Shown here piece by piece: positions 1 to 8,300 of a stretch of 37,852 nt of DNA (the stretch's first letter is position 1; each line of letters starts with the position of its first letter). The notes beneath the pieces are model-generated. The model made no database searches. It was not told the origin of the DNA and saw nothing but the letters and a program-made list of their open reading frames with translations. The position numbers and the translations under genes are program-made. The stretch spans positions 1 to 37,852 of the forward strand of contig WRGR01000030.1 in the NCBI GenBank assembly GCA_009787085.1, written 5' to 3'. This DNA is from Actinomycetes bacterium (lineage in GTDB: Bacteria; Actinomycetota; Coriobacteriia; Coriobacteriales; UBA8131).

Positions 1-108
1 CCGGCAGCCAAACCGGCAGCGAAACCGGCAGCGAAACCGGCAGCCAAACCGGCGGCCAAACCGGCAGCCAAGCCAGCGGCCAAACCGGCAGCCAAGCCAG
101 CGGCCAAA
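1..108 (+). repeat. 12-bp tandem repeat encoding PAAK, nine units
   Basis: Nine head-to-tail copies of a 12-base unit (consensus CCGGCAGCCAAA). Variation is almost only at third codon positions (CCG/CCA, GCA/GCG, GCC/GCG, AAA/AAG). The unit length is a multiple of three, so copy-number change would lengthen or shorten the protein tail without a frameshift. The array may continue upstream of the window. Confidence 0.9.
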
Positions 109-189
109 CCGGGTCTTCGGAACAGGAAAGCTCCAGTGGATAATCGCTGTTTTCCTCAGACAGACGTTGGCGATCATGCTCAGAATTAG
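1..189 (+). CDS. C-terminal end of an unidentified protein with PAAK repeats (5' truncated by window edge)
   Basis: The frame starting at base 1 is open from the window edge to a TAG at 187-189. It encodes nine consecutive Pro-Ala-Ala-Lys units followed by about 25 non-repetitive residues ending in His-Ala-Gln-Asn. Such basic Lys/Ala/Pro tails resemble the nucleic-acid-binding tails of histone H1-like or HU-like proteins and of some actinobacterial RNA or DNA enzymes. The conserved domain lies outside the window, so the function cannot be named. The gene ends 38 bases before yajQ on the same strand. The third-base changes among the repeat units show it has been kept as coding sequence and is not a perfectly recent expansion. 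Confidence 0.6.
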   Translation, partial: PAAKPAAKPAAKPAAKPAAKPAAKPAAKPAAKPAAKPGLRNRKAPVDNRCFPQTDVGDHAQN

Positions 190-227
190 AACGATAACAA
201 TAACAACAGACGGTGATGGAGGTTGGG

Positions 228-728
228 ATGGCGAAAGACGAGAGCTTTGACGTGGTGTCCGAAGTCAACCTGCAGGAGGTGGACAATGCCTTTCAACAAG
301 CACGTAAGGAACTGCTGCAAAGGTATGATTTAAAGGACAGTAAGGCTGAGTTGGTCTTTGACAAGGCTGCCAAGCGCTTCACTTTGAGTGCTCCGAGCGA
401 GTTTGTTGCCCAGCAAGTGATCGACATGCTGAACACCAAGTTAGTGCATCGCAAGGTGGATCTGAAGTCGCTGCGCTGGAGTGAGCCGCAGGCGGCTAGC
501 GGTATGACCGTCCGTCTTTTCGGCGAGATGGTCGAGGGCATCTCCAAGGAATTGGCGGCCAAGATCAGCAAGCAGATCCGTGACCAGAAGCTGAAGAAGG
601 TCAAAGTGCAGGTAGAGGGGGAGAAACTACGGGTCTTCTCGTCATCTCGTGATGAGCTGCAGCAGGTCATCGGCTTTCTGAAAGAGCAGGACTACGGGCA
701 ACCGCTGCAATTCACGAACTATCGTTGA
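228..728 (+). CDS. yajQ: YajQ family nucleotide-binding protein
   Basis: A 166-residue protein of the YajQ/UPF0234 family, of typical length. The start MAKDESFDVVSEV and the following VDNAFQQARKEL and QRYDLK are the family's N-terminal signature. The family has two ferredoxin-like folds and binds nucleotides or RNA; some proteobacterial members bind cyclic-di-GMP, and nothing here tests that. The ATG at 228 is chosen because GGAGG at 218-222 sits five bases upstream. In-frame GTG 213 and ATG 216 have no such site and would add non-family residues. The stop overlaps the start region of rimO, so the two are probably translated together. Confidence 0.95.
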   Translation: MAKDESFDVVSEVNLQEVDNAFQQARKELLQRYDLKDSKAELVFDKAAKRFTLSAPSEFVAQQVIDMLNTKLVHRKVDLKSLRWSEPQAASGMTVRLFGEMVEGISKELAAKISKQIRDQKLKKVKVQVEGEKLRVFSSSRDELQQVIGFLKEQDYGQPLQFTNYR

Positions 729-730
729 CG

Positions 731-2248
731 ATGGACGGAGCCAGAAGCATAGCCTTCCATACCCTGGGTTGCGCCAAAAACGAAGTCGACTCAGAAAAGA
801 TGTGCGCTTTGGCGGCCGCTTCTGGCTACCAAGTTGTTGAGCGCCCAGAGGATGCCGATGTCTTGGTTGTCAATACCTGTGCCTTTATCACCGAGGCTAC
901 AGAAGAGGCGATTGCCACGATACTTGAGGCCGCCCAGCTGCCAAGGGTCAAGGATGGCAGCTGTCACTTGGTGGTGGCTGGCTGCTTGCCTAGCCGCTAT
1001 GGTGCCGATCTGGCAACGGAGCTTCCCGAGGTCAGCGCCTTCTTGCCGGTGTTGGAAGAGGAACGGCTGCCAGAGCTTCTAGCTAGGCTTTTTGCCGATG
1101 GCCAAAGTGTTCCAAGTGTTGGAGCTACCGTCTTGGCGGATCGTTTTCCGGACACCCGGGCGTCGGGGCATTCTCCAAAGACCGGCGACGGCAGTTTTCG
1201 TAGTGCCGCTGGCCAAACGAAAACCGCCCGGCGTAGCAGGGGGCAGAGTGCATGGGCCTATTTGAAGATCGCCGAGGGCTGCGGGCGGCGTTGTTCTTTT
1301 TGTACGATCCCGGACATCCGTGGCCCTTATCGCAGCATTGCCTTAGCGGAGCTTCTGGATGAGGCTGATGAGCTGGTAGCTGTCGGCGTACTGGAACTGG
1401 TGCTGATCGCCCAGGACAGTGGTCGCTGGCGTGATGGCCATCGCCGTTTGCCGGACTTGTTATCTGAGCTGGCCAGCCGACACCCCGAGGTTTGGCTACG
1501 AGTCATGTACCTGCAGCCCAACGGGGTCAGCGACCGGTTGTTGGAGGTGATGGCCGAGCATCAGAATATCTGCAATTACCTGGACATACCGCTTCAGCAT
1601 GCTTCAGCCCGCGTCTTGCGGGAGATGAACCGTCAAGGCAACGGCAGAGAGTATTTGGCCTTGTTGGACAAGATCCGCCACCGTCTGCCTGATGTCACCT
1701 TGCGCACTACCCTGATCGCCGGCTTCCCCGGTGAGAGCGCCGCTGAGGCTCGTGAGCTGGAACGTTTTGTTCAGGATGCCGCATTCGATTATGTTGGTAT
1801 CTTCCCGTTCTCGCCTGAGGAGGGCACTCCGGCTGGTGAGCGGGACGACCAAGTGCCGCCTGCAACTCGCTTGGCACGTGCCCAGCGCTTGCGGGACATT
1901 GCCGATGCCATAGGTTTTCAGAAGGCTTCTGAGAAGGTTGGCGAAGAGCTGGAAGTGCTAGTCTGCGGCTACGATACAGAATCTGATCAGACCACTGGCC
2001 TACCCGGCGGGGCAGAGAGCAGTGCGCTGGCTGATCTGGCCGTCAGAACGGCCGCCGGCCCGGCAGGTGGCCAAACGCCGGTTTACGGTCGCACCCAAGG
2101 TCAAGCCCCGGAGGTCGATGGTATCGTGCATCTTGCAGCGGGGCGTATTGGCGACCGACTGTTAGTGCGGATTACTGACAGTTTTTGCTACGAGTGGGAA
2201 GGGGAGGCGACAAGCCGGTTGGGCAAAGTCGTCTCCATAAGGCCATGA
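731..2248 (+). CDS. rimO: Ribosomal protein S12 methylthiotransferase RimO
   Basis: A radical-SAM methylthiotransferase that would add a methylthio group to a conserved aspartate of ribosomal protein S12. The N-terminal domain keeps the three auxiliary-cluster cysteines (C14 in LGCAKN, C50 in NTCAF, C85 in AGCLP). The radical-SAM motif is C184-x3-C188-x2-C191 in EGCGRRCSFC. A C-terminal TRAM domain follows. At 505 residues it is longer than the usual 430-450. The excess is two hydrophilic insertions, one just before the radical-SAM domain (about residues 138-172) and one inside the TRAM region (about 420-450). ATG 731 is preferred over in-frame TTG 725. It starts just after the yajQ stop and ends in an ATGA overlap with the next gene. 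MiaB-type relatives are the alternative, but the LGCAKNEVDSE start favours RimO. Confidence 0.9.
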   Translation: MDGARSIAFHTLGCAKNEVDSEKMCALAAASGYQVVERPEDADVLVVNTCAFITEATEEAIATILEAAQLPRVKDGSCHLVVAGCLPSRYGADLATELPEVSAFLPVLEEERLPELLARLFADGQSVPSVGATVLADRFPDTRASGHSPKTGDGSFRSAAGQTKTARRSRGQSAWAYLKIAEGCGRRCSFCTIPDIRGPYRSIALAELLDEADELVAVGVLELVLIAQDSGRWRDGHRRLPDLLSELASRHPEVWLRVMYLQPNGVSDRLLEVMAEHQNICNYLDIPLQHASARVLREMNRQGNGREYLALLDKIRHRLPDVTLRTTLIAGFPGESAAEARELERFVQDAAFDYVGIFPFSPEEGTPAGERDDQVPPATRLARAQRLRDIADAIGFQKASEKVGEELEVLVCGYDTESDQTTGLPGGAESSALADLAVRTAAGPAGGQTPVYGRTQGQAPEVDGIVHLAAGRIGDRLLVRITDSFCYEWEGEATSRLGKVVSIRP

Positions 2249-3405
2249 GTAGCCATGGCGGCTGGCGGGGGCTGACGACCCCCGCTAACATAGTCACTTT
2301 TTCTCGCATCCTGTTTATCCCGGTGTTTGTGATTCTGATGCTCGCGCCTTGGGCCAGATGGATGCCAGACCCGCCCTTGGCTGTTTTGCTGAAGCCATGG
2401 TTGGCTGCCGTGGTCTTTACCATGCTGGCAGCGACTGACGGCGTTGACGGCTATCTGGCGCGTTCCCGTGGCGAGGTGACGACCTTCGGCAAGTTCCTTG
2501 ACCCTTTGGCTGACAAGCTGTTGGTGGCTGCCGCCTTGTTGGCTTTGGTCGATTTGGGAAGTTTGCCGGCTTGGGTGGCCTTGGTCATCTTGGCACGTGA
2601 TTTTTTGGTATCCGGACTACGTATGGTGGCCGCATCCCAAGGAAAGGTGATCGCCGCTAGCCCGTTGGGGAAAGTGAAGACGGTATTTCAGATCATCGCA
2701 GTGGCCATGTTTATCGTCAAGGACAGCTTGGCGGGTTTTCTGGCCGAGCATTTTGGTAGGCTGTTGTTTTACCTGACCAATGGCCTAGCTTGGACGGTGA
2801 TGGCGATAGCCCTGCTGCTTACTGTAATTTCCCTGATAGACTACTTTACGAAATCCAGTCGGGTGTTGGGGTTTGTTGCCGACGATGATGAAGCCGCGGT
2901 CGGCGGGCTTGTGTCGGATGACGTGGCATTGGCGGCTCAGGTATTGGAGATTGCCAAGCGGCAAGGTGTCACTATGTCTTGCGCCGAATCCTGCACCGGC
3001 GGCCTTATCGCCGCCGCCCTGACCGCTGCCCCGGGGGCTTCCGCTGCCTTCAAAGGTGGGATTGTCGCCTACGACAACTCGGTAAAGCTCTCTTTGTTGG
3101 CTGTGGACAATGGTATTTTGGAGGCTGATGGAGCCGTTAGCGAGGCTTGTGTGCGCCAGATGGCCATTGGGGCAAGGGAGTTGTTGGTTGCCGATGTGGC
3201 CGTGGCCACCAGCGGCATTGCCGGGCCTGACGGCGGCAGCTATAGCAAGCCGACCGGTACTGTTTGGCTGGCAGTGGCTTGGCCGGGCGGTGTTGAGGCC
3301 ACCTGCATGCATTTCTCTGGGAATCGTGCCGCTGTGCGGCAGGCGGCTGTCGCGGCAGCCTTGGGGATGGTTCGGAAGGCTCTGGAGAATGACGACCTAG
3401 GCTAA
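2245..3405 (+). CDS. pgsA-cinA: Fusion: phosphatidylglycerophosphate synthase (PgsA) with CinA C-terminal amidase domain
   Basis: One continuous 386-residue frame carries two enzymes usually made from adjacent genes. Residues 1 to about 205 are a membrane CDP-alcohol phosphotransferase. Its signature D-x2-DG-x2-AR-x8-G-x3-D-x3-D is complete (D65, D68, G69, A72, R73, G82, D86, D90), and hydrophobic helices surround it. It would make phosphatidylglycerophosphate from CDP-diacylglycerol and glycerol-3-phosphate. Residues about 224-386 are the CinA C-terminal (PncC-type) domain, with AESCTGG at 247-253, GGIVAYDNSVK, SGIAGPDGG and KPTGTV. This domain deamidates nicotinamide mononucleotide in other bacteria. 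A charged linker (residues 210-223) joins them. ATG 2245 overlaps the rimO stop as ATGA. The adjacent order pgsA-cinA-recA is known in Gram-positives; the in-frame fusion is what is unusual. Confidence 0.9.
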   Translation: MSSHGGWRGLTTPANIVTFSRILFIPVFVILMLAPWARWMPDPPLAVLLKPWLAAVVFTMLAATDGVDGYLARSRGEVTTFGKFLDPLADKLLVAAALLALVDLGSLPAWVALVILARDFLVSGLRMVAASQGKVIAASPLGKVKTVFQIIAVAMFIVKDSLAGFLAEHFGRLLFYLTNGLAWTVMAIALLLTVISLIDYFTKSSRVLGFVADDDEAAVGGLVSDDVALAAQVLEIAKRQGVTMSCAESCTGGLIAAALTAAPGASAAFKGGIVAYDNSVKLSLLAVDNGILEADGAVSEACVRQMAIGARELLVADVAVATSGIAGPDGGSYSKPTGTVWLAVAWPGGVEATCMHFSGNRAAVRQAAVAAALGMVRKALENDDLG

Positions 3406-3523
3406 GCTTGCACAGCGTTTTTTTGGAATCCGGTTTAGAATTCTTTAAGCTTATCTTCTAATGCCGGTGAAGTTTTTTTAAGGCTGATATGACAAAATGG
3501 TTGTCAGCAGGGGAGGACTGATC

Positions 3524-3685
3524 ATGGAGAATGTTTTGCCGGACGCCTGGACGCCTGGGCGCTTGGACGTCCGGATGTCCGGGCGGTCGGATGTTCGGGC
3601 GGTCGGATGTTCGGGCAGCCGGACAGCCGGGCGACCGGGCGACCGGCTGTTGCAAGGCGCTCGACCGGTAGTTTTTAGTACTTGA
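3524..3685 (+). CDS. Possible 53-residue ORF translated through the octamer array (doubtful)
   Basis: ATG 3524 has an excellent ribosome-binding site, GGGAGG at 3511-3516, seven bases upstream. The frame stays open for 53 codons through the octanucleotide array and stops at 3683-3685, just inside the recA promoter. The product is Arg/Gly/Asp-rich, repetitive and matches no family I recognise. Because the repeat unit is 8 bases, any frame through it is a 24-base, 8-residue repeat that avoids stops by composition. It may be the start of a former gene invaded by the array, a leader peptide, or nothing. Confidence 0.25.
   Translation: MENVLPDAWTPGRLDVRMSGRSDVRAVGCSGSRTAGRPGDRLLQGARPVVFST
3542..3645 (+). 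repeat. Degenerate octanucleotide tandem array (13 units) upstream of recA
   Basis: Thirteen consecutive 8-base units with no spacers fit the pattern G-R-Y-R-N-Y-Y-G. In order: GACGCCTG twice, GGCGCTTG, GACGTCCG, GATGTCCG, GGCGGTCG, GATGTTCG, GGCGGTCG, GATGTTCG, GGCAGCCG, GACAGCCG, GGCGACCG twice. Several neighbouring units are identical and others differ by one or two transitions, as expected from slippage followed by mutation. The array ends 36 bases before the -35 box of recA. The period of 8 is not a codon multiple, so it is probably not maintained for coding. Confidence 0.9.
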
Positions 3686-3709
3686 CATCGAACAAATGTT
3701 CGTTATAAT
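3682..3709 (+). promoter_or_regulatory. recA promoter (consensus -35/-10)
   Basis: TTGACA at 3682-3687 and TATAAT at 3704-3709 are both perfect sigma-70-type hexamers, separated by 16 bases. The recA start is 35 bases past the -10, with a GGAG ribosome-binding site at 3733-3736. Such a strong promoter fits a gene held down by a repressor and induced strongly. Confidence 0.9.
3689..3702 (+). promoter_or_regulatory. LexA operator (SOS box) of recA
   Basis: CGAACAAATGTTCG is a perfect match to the Gram-positive/actinobacterial LexA box CGAAC-N4-GTTCG. It lies wholly inside the spacer between the -35 and -10 hexamers, so bound LexA would block polymerase directly. This predicts recA, and recX by read-through, to be DNA-damage induced. 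Confidence 0.9.
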
Positions 3710-3743
3710 TTAGGCTGACGAATCAATAGAACGGAGCTTCTAG

Positions 3744-4817
3744 ATGGAGACTGACAAGATCAAGGCTCTGGCACTGACTACTGAGCAGATCGAGAAGAAA
3801 TTTGGTAAAGGCTCAATCATGCGTTACGGGGATGGTGGGCCGAGCTACGACATCAGTGTCATTCCCACTGGTGCCCTGTCGTTGGATGCGGCCTTGGGCA
3901 TCGGTGGTGTGCCTCGGGGGCGGATTGTTGAGATATTTGGCCCGGAGTCCAGCGGCAAGACCACTTTGGCCTTACAGATATTGGCCGAGGCGCAAGCGCT
4001 GGGTGGCGTTGTGGCCTTTATCGATGCCGAGCATGCCCTAGACCCTGGTTACGCTGCCCGCCTTGGTGTCGATATCGACGAGGTTTTGATATCCCAGCCG
4101 GATACCGGTGAGCAGGGCTTGGAAATCTGTGACATGCTGGTACACTCCGGGGCTATCGATGCCATTGTTATAGATTCGGTAGCTGCACTGGTGCCCAAAG
4201 CCGAAATTGCGGGCGAGATCGGCGATGTCACTGTCGGCCTCCAAGCCCGTTTGATGAGCCAAGCGCTGCGCAAGCTAGCCGGGTCGCTCTCCCGCTCCAA
4301 CACCACCTGCATCTTCATCAACCAGCTACGGGAGAAGATCAGCTCGTCTTATGGTAGCCCGGAGACTACCACTGGCGGTCGTGCCCTGAAGTTCTTCTCT
4401 ACCGTCCGTATCGATATCCGTAAAGTTGACCTGATCAAACACGGCACGGAGATCGTCGGTAACCGAGTGCGGGCAAAGGTGGTGAAGAACAAGGTCGCCC
4501 CGCCGTTTAGACAGGCCGAGTTCGATTTGATGTACGGCGAGGGTATCTCCAAGGAGGGCTGTATCATTGATCTTGGCGTCGAGGGGGGGATCATCAAGAA
4601 GTCCGGTGCTTGGTATACCTGTGGTGAAGAGCGTCTCGGCCAAGGTCGGGAGGCTGCCAAGGAGCTGCTGCGTAATACGCCGGCGCTACGCGGCGAAATA
4701 GAGGTCAAACTGCGCGAGCGGCTCACTTTGAATCCTGGTCCAGTGTCGGTGCTCAGCACAGGGGCAGACATTGACGACGCGGATGGTTCTGACGTGGACG
4801 GCATCGATGGACCCTGA
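3744..4817 (+). CDS. recA: Recombinase RecA
   Basis: A 357-residue RecA of normal length. It forms filaments on single-stranded DNA, drives strand exchange and stimulates LexA self-cleavage. Visible motifs are Walker A GPESSGKT at 66-73, the [10 protein letters not shown] segment, the [12 protein letters not shown] Walker B/L1 region and the L2 region ending in GGRALKFF. The C-terminal tail is strongly acidic (repeated Asp, residues 343-355), as in other RecA proteins where it moderates DNA access. The start has GGAG at 3733-3736. The last 11 bases overlap the chosen start of recX, so the pair should be translationally coupled. Confidence 0.98.
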   Translation: METDKIKALALTTEQIEKKFGKGSIMRYGDGGPSYDISVIPTGALSLDAALGIGGVPRGRIVEIFGPESSGKTTLALQILAEAQALGGVVAFIDAEHALDPGYAARLGVDIDEVLISQPDTGEQGLEICDMLVHSGAIDAIVIDSVAALVPKAEIAGEIGDVTVGLQARLMSQALRKLAGSLSRSNTTCIFINQLREKISSSYGSPETTTGGRALKFFSTVRIDIRKVDLIKHGTEIVGNRVRAKVVKNKVAPPFRQAEFDLMYGEGISKEGCIIDLGVEGGIIKKSGAWYTCGEERLGQGREAAKELLRNTPALRGEIEVKLRERLTLNPGPVSVLSTGADIDDADGSDVDGIDGP

Positions 4818-5400
4818 TGCCAGCGACGCTGCCAGCTCGTCGATTGGCTGCCTGCAGCCGGGGCAAGCCGGTCGGTTCGGCCAAGCCGATCAAACCCTGG
4901 CAACAAACCATCTGGGCTGCTTGACCACTGGGGATTGCATTGCTGCCAGTGAGGGGCTGGATGCCGTTTGGGCATGCGCTTTGCGCTATTTGGCTTACAG
5001 AGAGCGCTCCAATGGGGAAATGCGCCAAATTCTAGGTGGCAAAGGGTTTGCCGAGCATTTGGTATCCCAAGTGGTGGACAGCCTAGTCAGCAGTGACTTG
5101 ATCAACGATGCTCGTTTTTGCCGGCTATACCTGCAAGGCAAACTCAGAGGCGGCTGGGGGCTGCCCCGGGTGATCAGAAAGTTGGCGGACTTGGGCATCG
5201 ATGTCCAAGAGTATTCCGAACTGCTGGCAGAGTATGCGGATGAAGAAATGGAGCTGCAACGGGCGCAAATGGCTCTCGCCAAATGCCAGAGCCATGCCAA
5301 AGACCGCTATGCTGCCGGCTATCGCTTCTTAGCGGCCAGGGGATTTGCGCCAGCAATTGCCCACCAAGCCCTGCGCCAAGCCCTGCGCCAAGCCCTGTAG
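4807..5400 (+). CDS. recX: Regulatory protein RecX
   Basis: RecX binds RecA filaments and limits their activity; its gene usually lies directly after recA, as here. The protein contains the RecX core: [19 protein letters not shown], then a KGF motif and the [16 protein letters not shown] and [16 protein letters not shown] helices. With ATG 4807 it is 197 residues, overlapping recA by 11 bases. In-frame starts at 4771 (TTG) and 4783 (ATG) are possible but lie deeper inside recA. The first 55 residues or so are unconserved. The last 17 residues contain a short tandem repeat (ALRQ) encoded by repeats of CAAGCCCTGCGC, which looks like a recent slippage event at the stop. Confidence 0.9.
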   Translation: MDPDASDAASSSIGCLQPGQAGRFGQADQTLATNHLGCLTTGDCIAASEGLDAVWACALRYLAYRERSNGEMRQILGGKGFAEHLVSQVVDSLVSSDLINDARFCRLYLQGKLRGGWGLPRVIRKLADLGIDVQEYSELLAEYADEEMELQRAQMALAKCQSHAKDRYAAGYRFLAARGFAPAIAHQALRQALRQAL

Positions 5401-5677
5401 GTCATTGTTTGCGAACAGTATTGAAAACTTTGTTGATTCTCGTCTCACTCTGTTTTACCATGTAATCAGGCATTTTGATCAACTCTCAGGCTGAAGGGGA
5501 TGATGGCTTCGGTTGCTGATAACTGATATTTGTATAAGTAAGGCGAACAGAACTGATCACTGTGCCGGATGCTCGTGTCCGGCTTTGAAGTCGAAAGAGT
5601 ATCTCCAATAGCAATTCGACCTGCTGTTTCGGTAGCTATGACCGGCAGTAGGACATGTTTTTTTGAAAGGAGTGCCC

Positions 5678-7219
5678 ATGTCTGTCATTATTGCCGTAGT
5701 CTTAATAATAGTCGCCTTGGCCGCTGGTGCCTTGGTCGGGTTCTTGGTTTGCCGTTCTGGTCTTTCAAACAACGCCAAGCATGCAATGGAGTCTGCTGAG
5801 CGCACAATGGCCGATGCTGAGAAGCAAGCCGAGGACTTGAAACGTGAGGCATTGATAGAAGCCAAGGACAAGGCGATCCAAATGCGTTCGGAGGCTGACA
5901 AGGAGATCAACGAACGGCGCAAAGAGGTGAAGAGCTTAGAGAACCGCTTGATGCAGCGGGAAGAGAGCCTAGACAAGCGTTTGGAGTCCTTGGATTCCCG
6001 TGAGCGTCAGCTCTCGTCGCTTTCTGGGCAGCTGGAGAAACGCCAGCACGACTTGGAAGGCGCAGAGTCCGAGGCGCACGAGAACTTGGAGCGCATTGCC
6101 CGCATGAACTCCGACGAGGCTCGTGCCGAGTTGTTGGCGCGGGTCAAGGGGGACGTGGTGCGTGAAGAGGCGCGCATTCTGCGCGAGTCCGAGGAACAGA
6201 CCAAGGCTGAAGCTGACAAGAAGTCCCGGGAGATACTGTCGCTGGCCATCCAGCGTGTGGCCGCCGACCATACGGCCGGACACACGGTGTCTACAGTGAC
6301 CATCCCCTCCGATGATGTCAAGGGGCGGATTATCGGTCGTGAAGGGCGTAATATCCGTAGCTTTGAACAGATCACTGGCATCAACTTGATCATTGACGAC
6401 ACCCCGGAGGCAGTGGTGATTTCCAGCTTTGACCCGGTGCGTCGTGAGATCGGCCGGATCACCTTGGAGAACCTGATTGCCGATGGCCGCATCCATCCGG
6501 CACGCATCGAGGAGACCTTCAACAAGGCCACTGACTTCGTCAGCCAGCAGGTTCAAGAAGCTGGCGACCAAGCGGCCTTTGATGCTGGCATCCATGATTT
6601 ACATCCGGAGCTGATCCGTACCTTGGGGCGCCTCAAATATCGCAGCTCCTATGGTCAAAACGTTCTCAACCACTCACTGGAGGTCGCCCATCTGTCCGGT
6701 GTTATGGCCTCTGAGCTTGGGTTGGATCCGCTTCCTGCCAAGCGGGCCGGTCTGCTCCATGACCTCGGCAAGGCTGTTGACCACGAGGTCGAGGGGTCGC
6801 ATGCGATGATCGGTGCTGATTTGGCACGTCGTTTTGGGGAGTCCCCGGAAATCGTCCATGCCATCGAAGCCCACCATAACGACGTCGCCCCTGCGACTGT
6901 GGTGGCGGTGTTGGTGCAAGCCGCAGACGCTATTTCTGCGTCGCGGCCAGGGGCTCGTCGGGAGTCAATCGAAAGCTACATCAAGCGGCTGGAGAAGCTG
7001 GAGGCCATCGCCAACGCCTATAAGGGTGTGGAGAAGACCTATGCCATGCAGGCTGGACGTGAAGTGCGGGTGATGGTCGAGCCGAACGCTATATCCGACA
7101 ACGAGGCCGTGGTGTTGGCTCATGACATTGCCAAACAGATAGAGGAGGAAATGGAATATCCCGGTCAAATCAAGGTCTTGGTGATTCGGGAGAGCCGCGC
7201 CGAGGATTTCGCCAAGTAA
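5678..7219 (+). CDS. rny: Ribonuclease Y
   Basis: RNase Y is the membrane-anchored endoribonuclease that starts mRNA decay in bacteria without RNase E. The 513-residue product has the standard layout: one N-terminal transmembrane helix (residues 2-25), a long charged coiled coil (about 35-190), a KH RNA-binding domain with [15 protein letters not shown] (about 200-265), and an HD metal-dependent domain with [10 protein letters not shown] and [12 protein letters not shown] (about 330-425). ATG 5678 follows a strong AAAGGAG at 5666-5672. It stands 277 bases after recX, so it probably has its own promoter, though none is convincing in the gap. The GHKL ATPase gene begins six bases after its stop. 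Confidence 0.97.
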   Translation: MSVIIAVVLIIVALAAGALVGFLVCRSGLSNNAKHAMESAERTMADAEKQAEDLKREALIEAKDKAIQMRSEADKEINERRKEVKSLENRLMQREESLDKRLESLDSRERQLSSLSGQLEKRQHDLEGAESEAHENLERIARMNSDEARAELLARVKGDVVREEARILRESEEQTKAEADKKSREILSLAIQRVAADHTAGHTVSTVTIPSDDVKGRIIGREGRNIRSFEQITGINLIIDDTPEAVVISSFDPVRREIGRITLENLIADGRIHPARIEETFNKATDFVSQQVQEAGDQAAFDAGIHDLHPELIRTLGRLKYRSSYGQNVLNHSLEVAHLSGVMASELGLDPLPAKRAGLLHDLGKAVDHEVEGSHAMIGADLARRFGESPEIVHAIEAHHNDVAPATVVAVLVQAADAISASRPGARRESIESYIKRLEKLEAIANAYKGVEKTYAMQAGREVRVMVEPNAISDNEAVVLAHDIAKQIEEEMEYPGQIKVLVIRESRAEDFAK

Positions 7220-7225
7220 TTTCCG

Positions 7226-8296
7226 ATGGCTGAAGAGCGGCTAATAGACTTCGTTGAGCAGGTTTCTGGCGGCACGCGCCTACGTGTCGAGGAGAGCCTG
7301 GGGGACGGCTTTGTCCGTCTCCGTACTGAAGAGGCCGAGCGCCGTCAGGCCAAGCACGACATCCGTCATGTTGAGGATGCCGTTTGTGAGATGTTGCGTA
7401 ACGCCCGGGATGCTCACGCTGAGCGTATCTACATCGCAACTTCGCGAGAAGGCGATCGGCGTTGCCTAGTGGCCATTGATGACGGTGACGGCATTCCCAA
7501 GGCTTTGCAGGAGTTGGTGTTTGATGCCCGGGTGACTTCGAAGCTGGAGACCATGGTCGAGGACGAATGGGGTATCCACGGTCGGGGAATGGCGCTTTTC
7601 TCCATCAAGAGCAACGTCCAAAGGGCTTGGGTGGTCAGTTCTGCTCCGAACCTTGGCAGTGCTATCCGCTTGGATATCGACACATCGCATCTGGCCGAGC
7701 GTAGCGACCAGTCTAGCTTTCCGGAGCTGAAGCGCAATGCCGAAGGCCGCCTAGAGGTGGCCACCGGTCCTAAGAACATTACCCGTACTGCCTTGGAGTT
7801 CGCACTGATTCACAAAGACCGTTTGCAGGTCTTCCTTGGCTCAAGCTCAGAGATCGCATCCACCCTTTGCGCCCATGCCCAACGTAACGTCAGCAGTGAC
7901 GTGCTGTTGTTCTGTGACGACCCGGAGAGTGTGCCTGTTGTCTGGCGGCTGGCCTTGGCCAACGACGCTGCTGAGCTGATGATGATCGCCGCGTCCATTG
8001 GCCTTGACCTCTCAGAGCGCACTGCACACCGTATTCTCTCTGGTCAAATAGCGCCAGTCAGCGACTTGGTGAGCCGGGCCCAAGCCACCAGCCGCCGCAG
8101 CGGTGGCGGTGTGAATATCTTCCGTGACTCACGGGGGCTGAAACTTGCCCCTGAGGACATTGAGGCTTTCTCCCGTGAGATGGAAAAGGCTTTTGAAGGC
8201 TTGGCTGAGCGCTATTACCTCTCACTCACCGATTTGCCTCGTGTTCAGGTCAAAGGCGACATGATCACTGTCCGTTTTCCCATTGAGAAGGAATAG
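7226..8296 (+). CDS. GHKL-type ATPase of unknown role
   Basis: A 356-residue protein with the Bergerat ATP-binding fold of the Hsp90/MutL/histidine-kinase superfamily near its N terminus. The N box is E55-x3-N59-x2-D62 (EMLRNARDA), the G1 box is DDGDG at 85-89, and the glycine-rich lid box is GIHGRG at 116-121. No HisKA phosphorylation helix, transmembrane helix or receiver domain is visible, so it is not an ordinary sensor kinase. The C-terminal 200 residues are not assignable by eye, though the end (residues 330-356) looks like a compact strand-rich unit. It is placed six bases after rny and directly before ruvC, which hints at a link to DNA repair or RNA decay, but no function is established. 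No clear ribosome-binding site precedes the ATG, so coupling to rny is likely. Confidence 0.75.
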   Translation: MAEERLIDFVEQVSGGTRLRVEESLGDGFVRLRTEEAERRQAKHDIRHVEDAVCEMLRNARDAHAERIYIATSREGDRRCLVAIDDGDGIPKALQELVFDARVTSKLETMVEDEWGIHGRGMALFSIKSNVQRAWVVSSAPNLGSAIRLDIDTSHLAERSDQSSFPELKRNAEGRLEVATGPKNITRTALEFALIHKDRLQVFLGSSSEIASTLCAHAQRNVSSDVLLFCDDPESVPVVWRLALANDAAELMMIAASIGLDLSERTAHRILSGQIAPVSDLVSRAQATSRRSGGGVNIFRDSRGLKLAPEDIEAFSREMEKAFEGLAERYYLSLTDLPRVQVKGDMITVRFPIEKE

Positions 8297-8300
8297 GCTC

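Noticed and set aside
3542-3645. Octamer array considered as a CRISPR array
   Set aside because: Units are 8 bases with no spacers, and no cas gene lies nearby.
4349-4975. 208-codon reverse-strand open frame across recA/recX
   Set aside because: It is antisense to the clearly conserved recA gene and its product is Ser/Pro/Arg-rich with no family pattern.
5620-5662. CCTGCTG/CAGTAGG imperfect stem before a T-run upstream of rny, considered as an attenuator
   Set aside because: The stem has a wobble pair and a long loop, and the T-run belongs to the region just before the ribosome-binding site; too weak to call.
5969-6595. 208-codon reverse-strand open frame inside rny
   Set aside because: Antisense shadow of the RNase Y coiled-coil and KH region; no ribosome-binding site or domain pattern.
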